A stretch of DNA of 64,000 nucleotides from WRHT01 sp031550525 (GTDB lineage: Bacteria > Desulfobacterota > Desulfovibrionia > Desulfovibrionales > Desulfovibrionaceae), in contig JAVBON010000011.1 of assembly GCA_031550525.1 (NCBI GenBank), positions 1 to 64,000 on the forward strand. The letters are read 5' to 3'. The notes beneath the pieces were generated by a model, which was not told the DNA's origin, made no database searches, and saw only the letters and a list, made by a program, of their open reading frames with translations. Of this stretch, positions 36,907 to 47,215 are shown piece by piece. The stretch's first letter is position 1. The number at the start of each line of letters is the position of its first letter. The translations under genes and the position numbers were made by a program.

Positions 36907-38064
36907 ATGATTAAGACGCTTACAGCCTATACATTTGACGCGGATGACCCGCAAGCTGCGGTGGACGAAGTATTGGCGCAACTCAATCTTGAATCTGAAC
37001 TGCTGGCCAATTCCATCGGCTTGCTCTGTTGCAGCCAGGAATTTATCTATAGCGGCGTGGTAAAGTCTTTGTGCGAGCGGCTCCCCTTTGATACGCTGGG
37101 CACAACCTCGCTGCTGACCGGAAATAATGGCGGGTTCGGGCTGGATATGCTCTCGCTGTATGTTATAACCAGCGACGAGCTAAAGTTTGCGACCGCTGTT
37201 TCCGCCCCTTTGCAGGGCGATTTGGCCGGTCCTCTGGCAGATGCTTACGCCAAGGCCATGGGCGTTTTGGGCGAAGCCCCGTCGCTGCTGCTGAACTCCG
37301 CGCCGTTTTTATCGCATGCCGGAGGCGACGTTATTTTAAAGCATCTGGCCGCTGCTTCCGGCAACGTGCCTGTATTCGGCGGCATACCCTGCGACCAGCA
37401 TACGGATTTTCATGAGGCCTATACCATTCATAACGGCGCGCATTACCGCGACTGCCTGGTGATGGGCCTGATCGCCGGGCCGGTTCAGCCCAGATTTTAC
37501 CTTATTTCCATTTCGGAAGATCATATACAGCGCCAAAGGGCGGTTATAACCGCCTCTGAGGGCAACCTGCTTAAAACCGTGAACAACGTGCCGGTAACGG
37601 AATACATGTCTTCCTTGGGGCTTGGCCCAGGCGCGGGCATAGAGGCCTCCATTACCGTGCCCTTTATGGTGGAGCACGTCGACGGCGGCATGCCGCTGGC
37701 CCGTGGCGTGTATACTTTTACGCCGGAAGGCTACGCGGTGTGCGGGGCTGACATGCCCGTGGGCGCAACTTTGGCGCTGGGGCTGATGGATGCCGAAGAT
37801 ATTTTGCGCTCAAGCGCGCGCCTTATTGATTCCATATTGGCGGATGGGGGCGGAAAATGCCGCCTTCTTGTCTCATGCGTGAGCCGTTGCCTGGCGCTGG
37901 GCATTGATGTTGAGGCCGAGGCCGCCCGCCTGCACAAGGGCTTGCAGGGCGGAACGCCTTACCACCTGTGCTATGCGGGTGGAGAATTTTGCCCTGAGTA
38001 TGATAATGCCGGAAATACCGTGAACCGTTTTCACAATTTCACCCTGATTGCTTGCGTTTTTTAG
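36907..38064 (+). CDS. FIST domain signal-input protein
   Basis: A 385-aa soluble protein with FIST-N (about residues 25-225, ending in PVFGGIPCDQ) and FIST-C (about 230-370) domains. FIST domains are proposed to bind small ligands such as amino acids and feed signal-transduction proteins. The protein has several paired cysteines (GLLCCSQ, LVSCVSRCLALG) but no catalytic motif. Start chosen at the ATG at 36907 with a GGTGAT site ahead. The hybrid histidine kinase starts 73 bp downstream on the same strand, so the pair is likely to be a sensor plus its transducer. The ligand is unknown. Confidence 0.9.
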   Translation: MIKTLTAYTFDADDPQAAVDEVLAQLNLESELLANSIGLLCCSQEFIYSGVVKSLCERLPFDTLGTTSLLTGNNGGFGLDMLSLYVITSDELKFATAVSAPLQGDLAGPLADAYAKAMGVLGEAPSLLLNSAPFLSHAGGDVILKHLAAASGNVPVFGGIPCDQHTDFHEAYTIHNGAHYRDCLVMGLIAGPVQPRFYLISISEDHIQRQRAVITASEGNLLKTVNNVPVTEYMSSLGLGPGAGIEASITVPFMVEHVDGGMPLARGVYTFTPEGYAVCGADMPVGATLALGLMDAEDILRSSARLIDSILADGGGKCRLLVSCVSRCLALGIDVEAEAARLHKGLQGGTPYHLCYAGGEFCPEYDNAGNTVNRFHNFTLIACVF

Positions 38065-38137
38065 AGCATTTTAAGTCTGAAAATATCGGGTGGAATGTTC
38101 TAGCGGCTGTGAGGGGTTACCCCCTCACGAGGTTAAT

Positions 38138-40285
38138 ATGTCTGATGATGTTGATGATAGCGGCAGCGATGTTGCAAAAGAACTTGATGCCCTGCGCAAA
38201 GAGAATAGGAAACTGGCGCGGCAGCTCAATTCGTTGCGTGTTGTCGCGGAAAGAGCCCAAGCCACGGCTTTGGCCAAAACTAATCTGGACACTGTGCTGG
38301 CGGTCGAAAAGGCCCGGCAGGAACGTTTTTTAAATTTAGTGCTGGATAACAGCCCGAATATTATAATACTGTGCGAGTCTGACGGTCGTTTGGCCTACTG
38401 CACCAACGCTTTTTTGCGCCGCGCCGGCATACCAGGCATGGGCATAGTGCGCGGGCGTTTATATAGTGACATTTTCGGGCAGCTTGCGGGCAAGGAGTGG
38501 GCCGAGCGCACGGATTGCGTTTTTCGCGGGGCCATGGGCGAAATGCGCAGCGTAAGCATTGAAGAAAAGGTGGATATTGGCGGAAACGGCGAAGAATACA
38601 GCTATGTAATACATTTTACTCCCATGCTTGACGAGAGGGGCAGGGCCGAAGGGGCCATGATCATTTTTCATGATGTGACGGCCATGCTCAAAGCCAAAGA
38701 GGAAGCCGAAAGAGCCAATAACGCCAAGTCGGAATTTCTGTCCAACATGTCGCACGAGATGCGCACGCCAATGAATGCCATAATAGGCATGACCAAAATC
38801 GCCCAAGGCTCGCCCGACCCGCAAAAAAAAGATTATTGCCTCGAAAAGATAGACGAGGCCTCCACGCATCTTTTGGGCGTGATTAACGATATTCTGGATA
38901 TGTCCAAGATAGAGGCCAACAGGTTTGAGCTTTCCATGTCCGAGTTCGATTTCGAGCGCATGATCATGCGGGTGAGCAACGTGCTTAACTTCCGCATTGA
39001 GGAAAAAGAACAGAACTTTGTAATAAATATCGCGCCTGACGTTCCCCGCTGCATAATTTCAGACGAGCAGCGTCTGGCGCAGGTTATAACCAACCTCTTG
39101 GGCAACGCTGTAAAGTTCACGCCCGAGAAAGGCTCCATCACACTCACGGCGGAACTGGAAGAAGACGGCGCGCCTGACGACGCTGACGCCTGCACCCTGC
39201 GCATTACGGTTACAGATACCGGCATAGGCATTTCAGAAGAGCAGCAGGCGCGTTTATTCAAGTCTTTCATGCAGGCCGACGGCGGTATTTCGCGCAAATT
39301 CGGGGGCACTGGCCTTGGCTTGGCAATATCAAAGCGCATTATCGATATGCTGGGCGGGGATATTGAGGTTAAATCCAGGCTGAATCAAGGCGCCAGCTTC
39401 GTTTTTACGGTAAAAACCCGCCGCGGCTCCATGCTGGAACAAATTCGCCTGCCGGAATCGGTAAACTGGCAAAACCTGCGTGTGCTGGTAGCGGACGACT
39501 CGCAAGAAGTGCTGGATTTTTTCGAGCATGCCGGTTCTCTTTTGGGTTTTGAGTGTTTTACCGCGCGCAACTACAGTGATGCCTTGGATATTATTGAATC
39601 CGACTGCGAATTGCATATGTTTTTTCTTGATTGGAACATGCCCGACGCCAACGGGCTTGATTTGGCGGCCGGCATTTGCGCCAGGTATGGCGAGCAGGCC
39701 GCCGTGGTGCTTGTTTCCGGCCATGACTGGAACAATATTGAGCAGAAGGCGCGTTCCGCCGGGGTGAAAAAATTTATTCCCAAGCCGCTGTTTCTTTCAT
39801 CCATAGCCAATTGCATTGCCGAGTGCCTTGGCCCGCCGAAAAGCCCCGCCCTTGCCGAAAACTTGGATACGCCGCAAAACGGCGGCTTTGCCGGAAACCG
39901 CGTGCTGCTGGTGGAAGATATAGAGATTAACCGCGAAATAGCCCTGTCTTTGTTGGAAGGCACCGGCCTGCAAATAGATTGCGCCGAGGACGGGCTTATT
40001 GCCTGCAATATGCTGCAAGACCGGCTCGATGATTACGACCTTGTGCTTATGGATATTCACATGCCGCAGCAGGATGGCTACGAAACCACCCGCCGCATAC
40101 GGGCCATGGGTACTCCAAAGGCCGTGTCCATACCAATTTTGGCTATGACAGCCAACGTGTTCAGGGAAGATGTGGAAAAATGCCTGAGCGTAGGCATGAA
40201 CGATCATCTGGGCAAACCGTTGGACGTTGAGGAACTGCTCGGCAAACTCAGGGCCTACCTGCCCCGCAAGGGCGGGGTGGTGTAG
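38138..40285 (+). CDS. Hybrid sensor histidine kinase with PAS and two receiver domains
   Basis: A 715-aa cytoplasmic kinase without membrane segments. A short coiled coil (residues 10-50) precedes a PAS domain (about 60-175). The HisKA domain has the phospho-acceptor in FLSNMSHEMRTPMNAI (H206), followed by the HATPase_c N, G1, F and G2 boxes (VITNLLGNAVKFTPEKG, DTGIGISEEQQARLF, KFGGTGLGLAIS). Two receiver domains follow (about 445-550 with the Asp in FFLDWNMP near 498; about 588-707 with LMDIHMPQQDG near 638). No output domain is present, so a separate regulator or Hpt protein must follow. The ATG at 38138 has a GAGG site seven bases ahead. FIST protein immediately upstream is the likely input. 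Confidence 0.95.
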   Translation: MSDDVDDSGSDVAKELDALRKENRKLARQLNSLRVVAERAQATALAKTNLDTVLAVEKARQERFLNLVLDNSPNIIILCESDGRLAYCTNAFLRRAGIPGMGIVRGRLYSDIFGQLAGKEWAERTDCVFRGAMGEMRSVSIEEKVDIGGNGEEYSYVIHFTPMLDERGRAEGAMIIFHDVTAMLKAKEEAERANNAKSEFLSNMSHEMRTPMNAIIGMTKIAQGSPDPQKKDYCLEKIDEASTHLLGVINDILDMSKIEANRFELSMSEFDFERMIMRVSNVLNFRIEEKEQNFVINIAPDVPRCIISDEQRLAQVITNLLGNAVKFTPEKGSITLTAELEEDGAPDDADACTLRITVTDTGIGISEEQQARLFKSFMQADGGISRKFGGTGLGLAISKRIIDMLGGDIEVKSRLNQGASFVFTVKTRRGSMLEQIRLPESVNWQNLRVLVADDSQEVLDFFEHAGSLLGFECFTARNYSDALDIIESDCELHMFFLDWNMPDANGLDLAAGICARYGEQAAVVLVSGHDWNNIEQKARSAGVKKFIPKPLFLSSIANCIAECLGPPKSPALAENLDTPQNGGFAGNRVLLVEDIEINREIALSLLEGTGLQIDCAEDGLIACNMLQDRLDDYDLVLMDIHMPQQDGYETTRRIRAMGTPKAVSIPILAMTANVFREDVEKCLSVGMNDHLGKPLDVEELLGKLRAYLPRKGGVV

Positions 40286-40387
40286 GGCCTGCCCGTGTTT
40301 AGCCTTTTACCGCCCGCCCGCGTAAGAAACAAAAAAGCCTTGGGTTTGCTCTGCCCCTTGTCAAGCAGACAGGGGGCAGTCCGGTTA

Positions 40388-41782
40388 TTACACCAGGCCG
40401 TTGCCGGCAATCTGTAAAAAGGCCAGTTCCTCAAACTGCGGCATAAGCTGCTGGTACAGCCCGCCCGGCCGCATGCGCGCGCCAAACAGGGCCTCGCGCT
40501 GCACTGTAAGCATACCCGCGCTTATTGTTTCCGGCATATTGCGCGCAAGCGTCATGGACAGACGCTCGGCCAGCAGATAACCCGTAACCCCGCTGGCGAA
40601 CAACCGCATTTTCGGCATCATTTCCTCTTTTATTTTGTCCCAGAACAGCAGCGCGTCCTGCTCCGGTTTCAGGCTCAGTATGCTCGCCAAAACGGCATAC
40701 AGGCTGGTAAGCTGCAAGCCAGGCACCCCAGGCCGCCAGCCGAAAAGCCAGTCGTTGCGCTTGAACAGCAGGTTGTGCTCCAACCCTGTGTTAATAAGAC
40801 CGCCCAAGATATCAAGGCATTCCGCCAAATCCGCGTCCGGCCAGTTTATGGGCTCATCTTCAAGCTTCCAGGCAGGCACTGCCTCACTTTGCGGCTTTAG
40901 CCCGCCAAGCTCGCGCATAATATGGGCCAGCCAGCGGTTGGCAAAGGGCGAGCCAGGGGTTTCCAGATGGGAATAACTTAAGGTATAGGTGCCTTTGCCG
41001 TAAGCGCCGTGCGCAAGGCAGGCCTGCCCTTCAAGAAAGGCAGGTGAAACGTTCACGCCGTAAAGCGCGTGCCAGTCTGAAAAGGCCTCTTGCGGCAGCA
41101 GGGCCACCGGCAGATCCGCCAGCCAAAAATCCTTGCCCGGCCTACCGTAATGGGCCAGCACGCTGGCCTCTCCCGCCAGCGGCGAAGCCTTTGGCGAGAC
41201 CTCGGGCAAAAATCGCCCCGGCCACCATACCGGCAGCAAAGGGGCGGCGCTGGCCGCTTTGTCGCCGGATATCTGCGGGATAAGCGCGTGTTCCGGCGGC
41301 GCGGGGCTGAGGGCATGCTCCGGCATATTGAACGATGCCTCCAAATGCCCGCTCATAAAATGCTGCATGCGGTCTTCGTATGCGCCTCTGCTCCATGGGC
41401 AAAGCCCTAGCGAATCGGCATCCGTATTGGCGCGCGCGCCGTGCCGCGCCATTTTGGCGGGCAAGTCGCGGCTTACGCCGTCTTCCGCCGGGGCGGAAAG
41501 GCCCAAACCGGCGCCGCCGCAAAACCCTAAATAGTGCCCGCCAGCGGCAACGTAATCGCGTATGGCCTGCATGCCCCGCGCGCCCAAGGCTTCGGCCTTC
41601 AGCCGCGCTGTGCCGCCCGGCACCATAAGCATGGCCGGAGGCGCGCTTTGCAAAAGCCCCTGCCGTATTACAGAGGCCCGTACCAGCCGCGCGCGTACTC
41701 CCAAACCCGCTGCCCCGCGCCAGGCGAGCAGCCCCCAGATCTGCGATTCATCCCACAAAATGTACAGGCTTTGACTTGACAT
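40388..41782 (-). CDS. BPL_N domain protein (glutamine-amidotransferase-like)
   Basis: A 464-aa protein whose first 240 residues match the biotin-protein-ligase N-terminal/class I amidotransferase-like fold: SLYILWDESQIWGLLAWRGA, MLMVPGGTARL, and the nucleophile-elbow-like YLGFCGGAGLGLSA with a cysteine in the expected place. GKGTYTLSYSHLETPGS is typical of the end of this domain. The remaining 200 residues are helical, with no recognised motif. The function is unknown; in related genes it is annotated only by this domain. The ATG at 41782 was preferred; one 18 bp upstream is possible. Convergent with the kinase gene and divergent from valS across ~95 bp. Confidence 0.82.
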   Translation of the reverse strand: MSSQSLYILWDESQIWGLLAWRGAAGLGVRARLVRASVIRQGLLQSAPPAMLMVPGGTARLKAEALGARGMQAIRDYVAAGGHYLGFCGGAGLGLSAPAEDGVSRDLPAKMARHGARANTDADSLGLCPWSRGAYEDRMQHFMSGHLEASFNMPEHALSPAPPEHALIPQISGDKAASAAPLLPVWWPGRFLPEVSPKASPLAGEASVLAHYGRPGKDFWLADLPVALLPQEAFSDWHALYGVNVSPAFLEGQACLAHGAYGKGTYTLSYSHLETPGSPFANRWLAHIMRELGGLKPQSEAVPAWKLEDEPINWPDADLAECLDILGGLINTGLEHNLLFKRNDWLFGWRPGVPGLQLTSLYAVLASILSLKPEQDALLFWDKIKEEMMPKMRLFASGVTGYLLAERLSMTLARNMPETISAGMLTVQREALFGARMRPGGLYQQLMPQFEELAFLQIAGNGLV

Positions 41783-41876
41783 TACTGCATTTGCATCCAT
41801 AAAGTGTGCGGGTTGTTACCAAAGGGAACTATGGACAACCGGCAGTTATTAATCAAGCATTTTTCGGAGAAAGTAC

Positions 41877-44531
41877 ATGTCACAAGAAGCCCTGCCCAAG
41901 GGATACGAGCCAAAAGAAGTTGAAGAGCGCTGGAAAAGCCGCTGGGAGAACAATAAAACCTTTACGCCGGAACTCCCCGCCAAAGGCGAGCCTTTTTCCA
42001 TAGTCATTCCTCCGCCAAACGTCACGGGCAATTTGCATATAGGCCATGCCTTCAACCTGACGGTGCAGGATCTTATGTGCCGCCATGCCCGCCAGTTGGG
42101 TAAAACCGTGTTGTGGGTGCCCGGCGAAGACCACGCGGGCATTGCCACGCAAAACGTGGTGGAGCGTCGCCTGGCCGCCGAGGGCAAAACCCGGCACGAC
42201 CTGGGCCGTGATGCCTTTATAGAACGCGTGTGGGAGTGGAAGGAAGAATACGGCGAGAATATCCGCAAGCAAATCAAAGCCATGGGCGCTTCGGTGGATT
42301 GGACGCGCGAGCGTTTTACCATGGACGAAGGCCTCTCCCGCGCCGTGCGCAAGGTTTTTGTGCAGCTTTACAATGAAAAGCTCATTTACAAGGGCGACTA
42401 CATCATAAACTGGTGCACCCGCTGCCATACCGCCCTGGCCGACGACGAGGTGGAATACCACCCCAGCAAGGGCCATATCTGGCACATACAATACCCGTTG
42501 GAAGACGGCTCGGGCAGCATAACCATAGCCACAACCCGGCCGGAAACCATGCTGGGCGACACCGCCGTGGCCGTGCACCCCGAAGACGAGCGCTACAAAC
42601 ATCTGGTGGGCAAAAAGGTGCGTCTGCCCATTATGGGCCGCCTTATCCCCATAATTGCCGATAATTACGTGGAGCGCGAGTTCGGTACCGGCGCTCTTAA
42701 AGTGACGCCGTCGCACGATCATAACGACTGGCAGCTAGGCTTCAAGCACAGCCTTGAGTTTATTCAGGTTATGGACGACGACGGCAACATGAACGCCAAT
42801 GCCGGAAAATTCAAGGGCGCGCACAAGGCCAAGGTGCGCGATTTGGTGGTGGCCGAGCTGCAAGAGCTTGGGCTGCTCGTAAAGGTAGAGGACTACGAGA
42901 ACAACGTGGGCCAGTGCTACCGCTGCAAAACCGTTATTGAGCCGCATGTTTCCACCCAATGGTTTGTAAAGGTGCGGCCGCTGGCCGATGCCGCCCGTGC
43001 CGCCGTGCCTGGCGAGACCAAAATTCTGCCGGAATCGTGGCTTAAAACTTACTATAACTGGATGGACAACATCCGCGACTGGTGCATAAGCCGCCAACTA
43101 TGGTGGGGCCACCGCATTCCGGCCTGGACCTGCAAAGACTGCAACGAGATGATTGTGGCCGAAGAAGCGCCCAAGGCCTGCAAATGCGGCAGCGTCAGGC
43201 TGGAGCAGGATCAGGACGTGCTGGACACATGGTTTTCTTCAGCCCTCTGGCCCTTCAGCACCATGGGCTGGCCGGATCAAACCCCGGAGCTTAAAACCTT
43301 TTATCCCACCACGGTGCTGGTAACGGCCTTTGACATCATTTTCTTCTGGGTGGCCCGCATGATGATGATGGGCATACACTTTATGGGTCAGGTTCCCTTT
43401 AAGGAAGTATACATTCACGCCCTCATCCGCGACGCTGAGGGCAAGAAGATGTCCAAATCCACCGGCAACGTAATCAACCCGCTGGAGATGATTGACAAAT
43501 ACGGCACCGACTCACTGCGTTTCACACTTACGGCCTTCGCGGCCATGGGCCGCGACATCAAGCTTGCCGAAGAGCGCATTGAAGGCTACCGCCATTTTGT
43601 GAACAAGATTTGGAACGCCACCCGCTTTGCCCTAATGAACATGCCGGAAGGCGGCGGCGCGGTTAAGTCCTTTACCCCCGCCGGCATACAGGGCACGCAC
43701 CACGAGTGGATTTTGCACCGTCTGGAAGAAATGAAGGAAGCCACCAGAAAATCCGTGGCCGACTATCGCTTCAACGACGTGGCGCAAGACCTTTACAAGT
43801 TTATCTGGAGCGAGTTCTGCGACTGGTATCTGGAACTTATCAAGCCAGATATGCAAGCCGGTGGCGAAGCTCAGGAACAGGCGCGTTTTGTGCTGCTAAC
43901 CGTGCTGCGCGAGACCATGCTGCTGCTGCACCCCGTCATGCCCTTTGTAACGGCGGAAATCTGGGCTGCTCTGCCGAGTATTAGCGGCCACGCCTTCAGC
44001 AGCGACATTGCCACGGAGCTGTACCCCGCCGCCAGGCCGGAATGCCTCAAGCCCGAGGCCGCCGGGCGCATGGATATGCTGCAGGCCGCCATTGTGGCCG
44101 TGCGCACCATACGCGCCGAGCTTAACATCGCGCCTTCCCTCAAGCTGCGCGTAATAATCCGCCCGCAAGACGAGGCCGCCGCCAAAACCTTTGAAGCGCA
44201 CCGGGGCATGTTTATGACCCTGGCCCGCCTGGAAGACCTGCGCGTGGACGCCAAGGCCGAGGCCCCCAAGCTTGCCGCCGGGCAAGTGGCAGGCGGCAAC
44301 GAGATTATTGTGCTGCTGGAAGGCGCGGTGGATTTTGAGGCCGAACGCGCCCGTCTGGACAAGGAACTGGCCAAGCTTGAAAAAGAGCGCGCCATGCTGG
44401 AAGGCAAGCTAAAAAACGCCAACTACGTGGAAAAAGCCCCGGCCGAGCTGGTTGAACGCGACAAAAACCGCGTGGCCGAGTTGCAGGATGCCGAGGCCAA
44501 GCTGAAAGTCACCAGGAAGAGATTTGAATAA
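41877..44531 (+). CDS. valS: Valyl-tRNA synthetase
   Basis: Class I synthetase charging tRNA-Val, 884 aa. The HIGH motif is in PPNVTGNLHIGHAFN near residue 50, the CP1 editing domain with TTRPETMLGDTAVAV is in the middle, and KMSKS is in EGKKMSKSTGNVINP. The C-terminal part is a helical anticodon domain ending in an arginine/lysine-rich coiled coil (ELAKLEKERAMLEGKLKNA) used to clamp tRNA. The tRNA-Val(CAC) gene of this window is 17 kb away. CGGAG lies nine bases before the ATG. Single gene, followed by repeat-rich DNA. Confidence 0.98.
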   Translation: MSQEALPKGYEPKEVEERWKSRWENNKTFTPELPAKGEPFSIVIPPPNVTGNLHIGHAFNLTVQDLMCRHARQLGKTVLWVPGEDHAGIATQNVVERRLAAEGKTRHDLGRDAFIERVWEWKEEYGENIRKQIKAMGASVDWTRERFTMDEGLSRAVRKVFVQLYNEKLIYKGDYIINWCTRCHTALADDEVEYHPSKGHIWHIQYPLEDGSGSITIATTRPETMLGDTAVAVHPEDERYKHLVGKKVRLPIMGRLIPIIADNYVEREFGTGALKVTPSHDHNDWQLGFKHSLEFIQVMDDDGNMNANAGKFKGAHKAKVRDLVVAELQELGLLVKVEDYENNVGQCYRCKTVIEPHVSTQWFVKVRPLADAARAAVPGETKILPESWLKTYYNWMDNIRDWCISRQLWWGHRIPAWTCKDCNEMIVAEEAPKACKCGSVRLEQDQDVLDTWFSSALWPFSTMGWPDQTPELKTFYPTTVLVTAFDIIFFWVARMMMMGIHFMGQVPFKEVYIHALIRDAEGKKMSKSTGNVINPLEMIDKYGTDSLRFTLTAFAAMGRDIKLAEERIEGYRHFVNKIWNATRFALMNMPEGGGAVKSFTPAGIQGTHHEWILHRLEEMKEATRKSVADYRFNDVAQDLYKFIWSEFCDWYLELIKPDMQAGGEAQEQARFVLLTVLRETMLLLHPVMPFVTAEIWAALPSISGHAFSSDIATELYPAARPECLKPEAAGRMDMLQAAIVAVRTIRAELNIAPSLKLRVIIRPQDEAAAKTFEAHRGMFMTLARLEDLRVDAKAEAPKLAAGQVAGGNEIIVLLEGAVDFEAERARLDKELAKLEKERAMLEGKLKNANYVEKAPAELVERDKNRVAELQDAEAKLKVTRKRFE

Positions 44532-44923
44532 AGAACGTTGATGAAGCCAGATTTATGAGATCCGGGGCGCGAAAGAGCATCGCCAACAAGTACTGCCCTC
44601 CTTATGCTTATAGGTGCTAAATTGTTGTGCTTTGTCAAAACTAGCCACACCGGCACCCGCAAGGGGCGTGAGCCCCTTGACCCGCAATGGTTTTGATTAG
44701 TGATTTTTGGTTTGTTGCCGGTACTGCCTGTAATTAACAGCCAGACCCTTACCAGCGCTTTAGCTGAGCAAGGTGGCTTGCAGCACTTTAAAATGCATAC
44801 AAACCTTATTTTTACACAAGTTTCGGGGTCAAGGGGGTTCAACCCCCTTGTGGGTCTGGGCGGAGCCCAGATCTAATAAATTTGGCTTCATCATTTTATA
44901 TTTTTTTAGGAGTCCCACGAGTT
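44532..44923. repeat. Repeat-rich spacer between valS and a chemoreceptor
   Basis: About 390 bp made largely of dispersed repeats: GATGAAGCCAGATTTATGAG at 44548 (also at 12912), a GCGAAAGAGCATCGCC string shared in reverse with 50597-50625, an AAGGGGCGTGAGCCCCTT hairpin at 44660, and a good copy of the GGGGTCAAGGGGGTTCAACC repeat at 44824-44880. No gene is seen. Confidence 0.6.
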
Positions 44924-47002
44924 ATGCTTAATCTTTCGATGGCCAAAAAGATAAATTTGCTGCTGTTGTGCCTGCTTTTGTTGGTTTCCGCAGCTATTAT
45001 AGGCCTTAACGCCTATTTTTACCGCGCCGACATGCGCTCGCAGTTGCTGGAACATGAGTTGCCGCTGATTTCAAAGGAGATTCTGGCGTCAATAGACGAC
45101 AAAATTATGGAGCCGAGCCGCGCTTTGGTAATGGTGGCCAACAACCCCTTCCTGCTGAGGTGGATTGAGTCGGGCGAGCCTAATGACGAGGGGCTGGAAA
45201 CCGTGTACCAGACCCTTGAGGCTTTCATTAAAACTTATGGCACCTTGGGCGCAAACTTTGTATCGCAGAGCACGCGCCAGTATACGGACGTGCAAAACGG
45301 CAAACGCGACCACAGCTACACGGTGGACGAGAAAAAAGACGTGTGGTTCACAGGTTTTCGCGACAGCGGTGCCCCGGTTAATATTGTGGTGTATGTTAGT
45401 GACCAGAAGTGGGGCACCAAGGCCTTTATAAACCGCAGGGTGGAATCGCGCGGCAAGTTTGCTGGGCTCATTTCGGCTGCTGTGGATTTAAAGGATATGG
45501 GCGCCAAAATGTCGGCTATGAGCTTTGGCAAAAACGGTTCGACTTTTGTTATAGACAATCAAGGCTTTATGTCCTTTAACGATAACGCGGAACTGATCAA
45601 AAAGCCCATCGCCCAGGCCGCTCCGGCTTATGCGGCGGAGTGGAATAACATTACGGGCAAGGATTCCTACCAGTTTTCTTACAAAAACGGCGATGATTTG
45701 CGCTATGTAATAACACGCAAAATTCCGGTACTGGGTTATTACATATGCTCCGAGGCCAGCAACGGCGAGCTTATGGCCAGCGTGTGGAGCTCCATTGCCA
45801 CCAGCGTGGTTATTTCGCTCATTCTGGCCGTCAGCGGATGTTTGCTGGGCTTTTTTGTGGTGCGTTCCTTACTGGCCCCCCTTAAAAGCACGGCGGAGTT
45901 TGCCACGGCTGTAAGCCGGGGCGAGCTGGACCGAAAGCTGGATATTGCCCGGCGCGATGAAATAGGTGTGCTGGCCGAAGCTCTGGTAGGCATGGTGGCC
46001 TCACTCCGCCAAAAAATAGAGCAGGCCGAGCAGGAAGGCAAAAGAGCGCAGGAGCAGATGCAGCGGGCCGAGCGCGCGGTATTGGAAAGCAAGGCTCAGC
46101 AGGATAAAACCGGCGGCATTCTGAAAAAAACCATGCACAGCGCCCAAGAGGCCAGCGGAATATCCGAGGCTTTGAGCGACGTTTCAAAAAGTCTTGAGGT
46201 GGAAATACAAAAGGCCATTCACGGGGCCAACCAACAGTATGCCGAATTGCAAGAGACCAGTCAGGCCGTCTCCCATATGGCCGATATGTTCCGTAATATT
46301 TTGCACAGTACCGACGCCACGGCCGGAGAGGCCGACGTTTCCAAAAAGCGGGCGCAGGATGGTGCGGCTAGCGTGGCTTCAGTTATTCAGGCCATAGCCA
46401 AGGTTGAAGATTCGGCCCAGAAAATGGGTAAATCCATGGGACACCTCAACCAGCAGGCCTCCGGCATTACCGCTATTTTAAACACCATCAGCGATATTGC
46501 CGATCAAACCAACCTGCTGGCCCTTAACGCCGCAATAGAAGCGGCCCGCGCCGGCGAAGCCGGGCGCGGCTTTGCCGTGGTGGCCGACGAAGTACGCAAA
46601 CTGGCCGAAAAAACCATGTTGGCCACCAAAGACGTGGAAACTTCCATAAAAAGCATCCAAAGCTCCACACAGGAAAATCTGGACGATATGCAAATAACTT
46701 CGGCGGCAGTGGCCGAAGCTACCCGCCTGGCCGGAATATCCGGCGAAGCGTTGGGCAGCATTGTGGATATATCCGGCAAAAACGCGGGAGAAGTGCGGGA
46801 AATAGCCGGAGAGGTAAACGGCCTTACGGCCAGTAGCGAGCAAATTAGCGCCGCCCTGCACAAGGTGCACGGCATTGCCATGAATACCGTGGAGGGCATG
46901 CAGGCAGCCAGCGCCATTGTGGCGGACCTGATCAAGCAGGCCGCGCTGCTGGATAAGCTTATAGTAGAGCTGCAAAACACCGGCAAGGAAGGCAAGGCCT
47001 AA
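44924..47002 (+). CDS. Methyl-accepting chemotaxis protein
   Basis: A 692-aa chemoreceptor from the ATG at 44924. TM1 is at about residues 8-32 (INLLLLCLLLLVSAAIIG). A periplasmic dCache-like sensor covers about 40-280 (KDVWFTGFRDSGAPVNIVVY, TFVIDNQGFMSFNDNAEL). TM2 is at about 285-312, HAMP at 313-368, then a long coiled-coil signalling domain with the tip DIADQTNLLALNAAIEAARA near residue 522. No cytoplasmic PAS is present, unlike the receptor at 19767. The tip region is almost identical to that one, as expected if both use the same CheA. An AGGAG site is 12 bases before the ATG, slightly long spacing. Ligand unknown. Confidence 0.95.
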   Translation: MLNLSMAKKINLLLLCLLLLVSAAIIGLNAYFYRADMRSQLLEHELPLISKEILASIDDKIMEPSRALVMVANNPFLLRWIESGEPNDEGLETVYQTLEAFIKTYGTLGANFVSQSTRQYTDVQNGKRDHSYTVDEKKDVWFTGFRDSGAPVNIVVYVSDQKWGTKAFINRRVESRGKFAGLISAAVDLKDMGAKMSAMSFGKNGSTFVIDNQGFMSFNDNAELIKKPIAQAAPAYAAEWNNITGKDSYQFSYKNGDDLRYVITRKIPVLGYYICSEASNGELMASVWSSIATSVVISLILAVSGCLLGFFVVRSLLAPLKSTAEFATAVSRGELDRKLDIARRDEIGVLAEALVGMVASLRQKIEQAEQEGKRAQEQMQRAERAVLESKAQQDKTGGILKKTMHSAQEASGISEALSDVSKSLEVEIQKAIHGANQQYAELQETSQAVSHMADMFRNILHSTDATAGEADVSKKRAQDGAASVASVIQAIAKVEDSAQKMGKSMGHLNQQASGITAILNTISDIADQTNLLALNAAIEAARAGEAGRGFAVVADEVRKLAEKTMLATKDVETSIKSIQSSTQENLDDMQITSAAVAEATRLAGISGEALGSIVDISGKNAGEVREIAGEVNGLTASSEQISAALHKVHGIAMNTVEGMQAASAIVADLIKQAALLDKLIVELQNTGKEGKA

Positions 47003-47055
47003 GGCGGGCCGTTGATAAATTCATATTTTGAAGCAGCTAAGCCGCACAATGATCG

Positions 47056-47215
47056 AATTCGAGGCTCCGCCTCGAGCTCCGCAAGGGGTTGAACCCCTTG
47101 ACCCGCATAAGTTCTATATAAATAACTCTAGCTGTTAGAGCTATTATGCAGCAACTTATAGGGGTTCCAAAGGAGATTACCTCCTTTGGCCGCCGGAGGC
47201 ATAATTTTGCAGGAC
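47056..47215. repeat. Two dispersed repeats in tandem
   Basis: 47056-47110 is a reversed copy of the TCAAGGGG-TTCAA-CCCCTTG repeat (GCAAGGGGTTGAACCCCTTG). 47161-47210 is a direct copy of the GCCGCCGGAGGCAT repeat, with the hairpin CCAAAGGAGATTACCTCCTTTGG. Confidence 0.65.
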
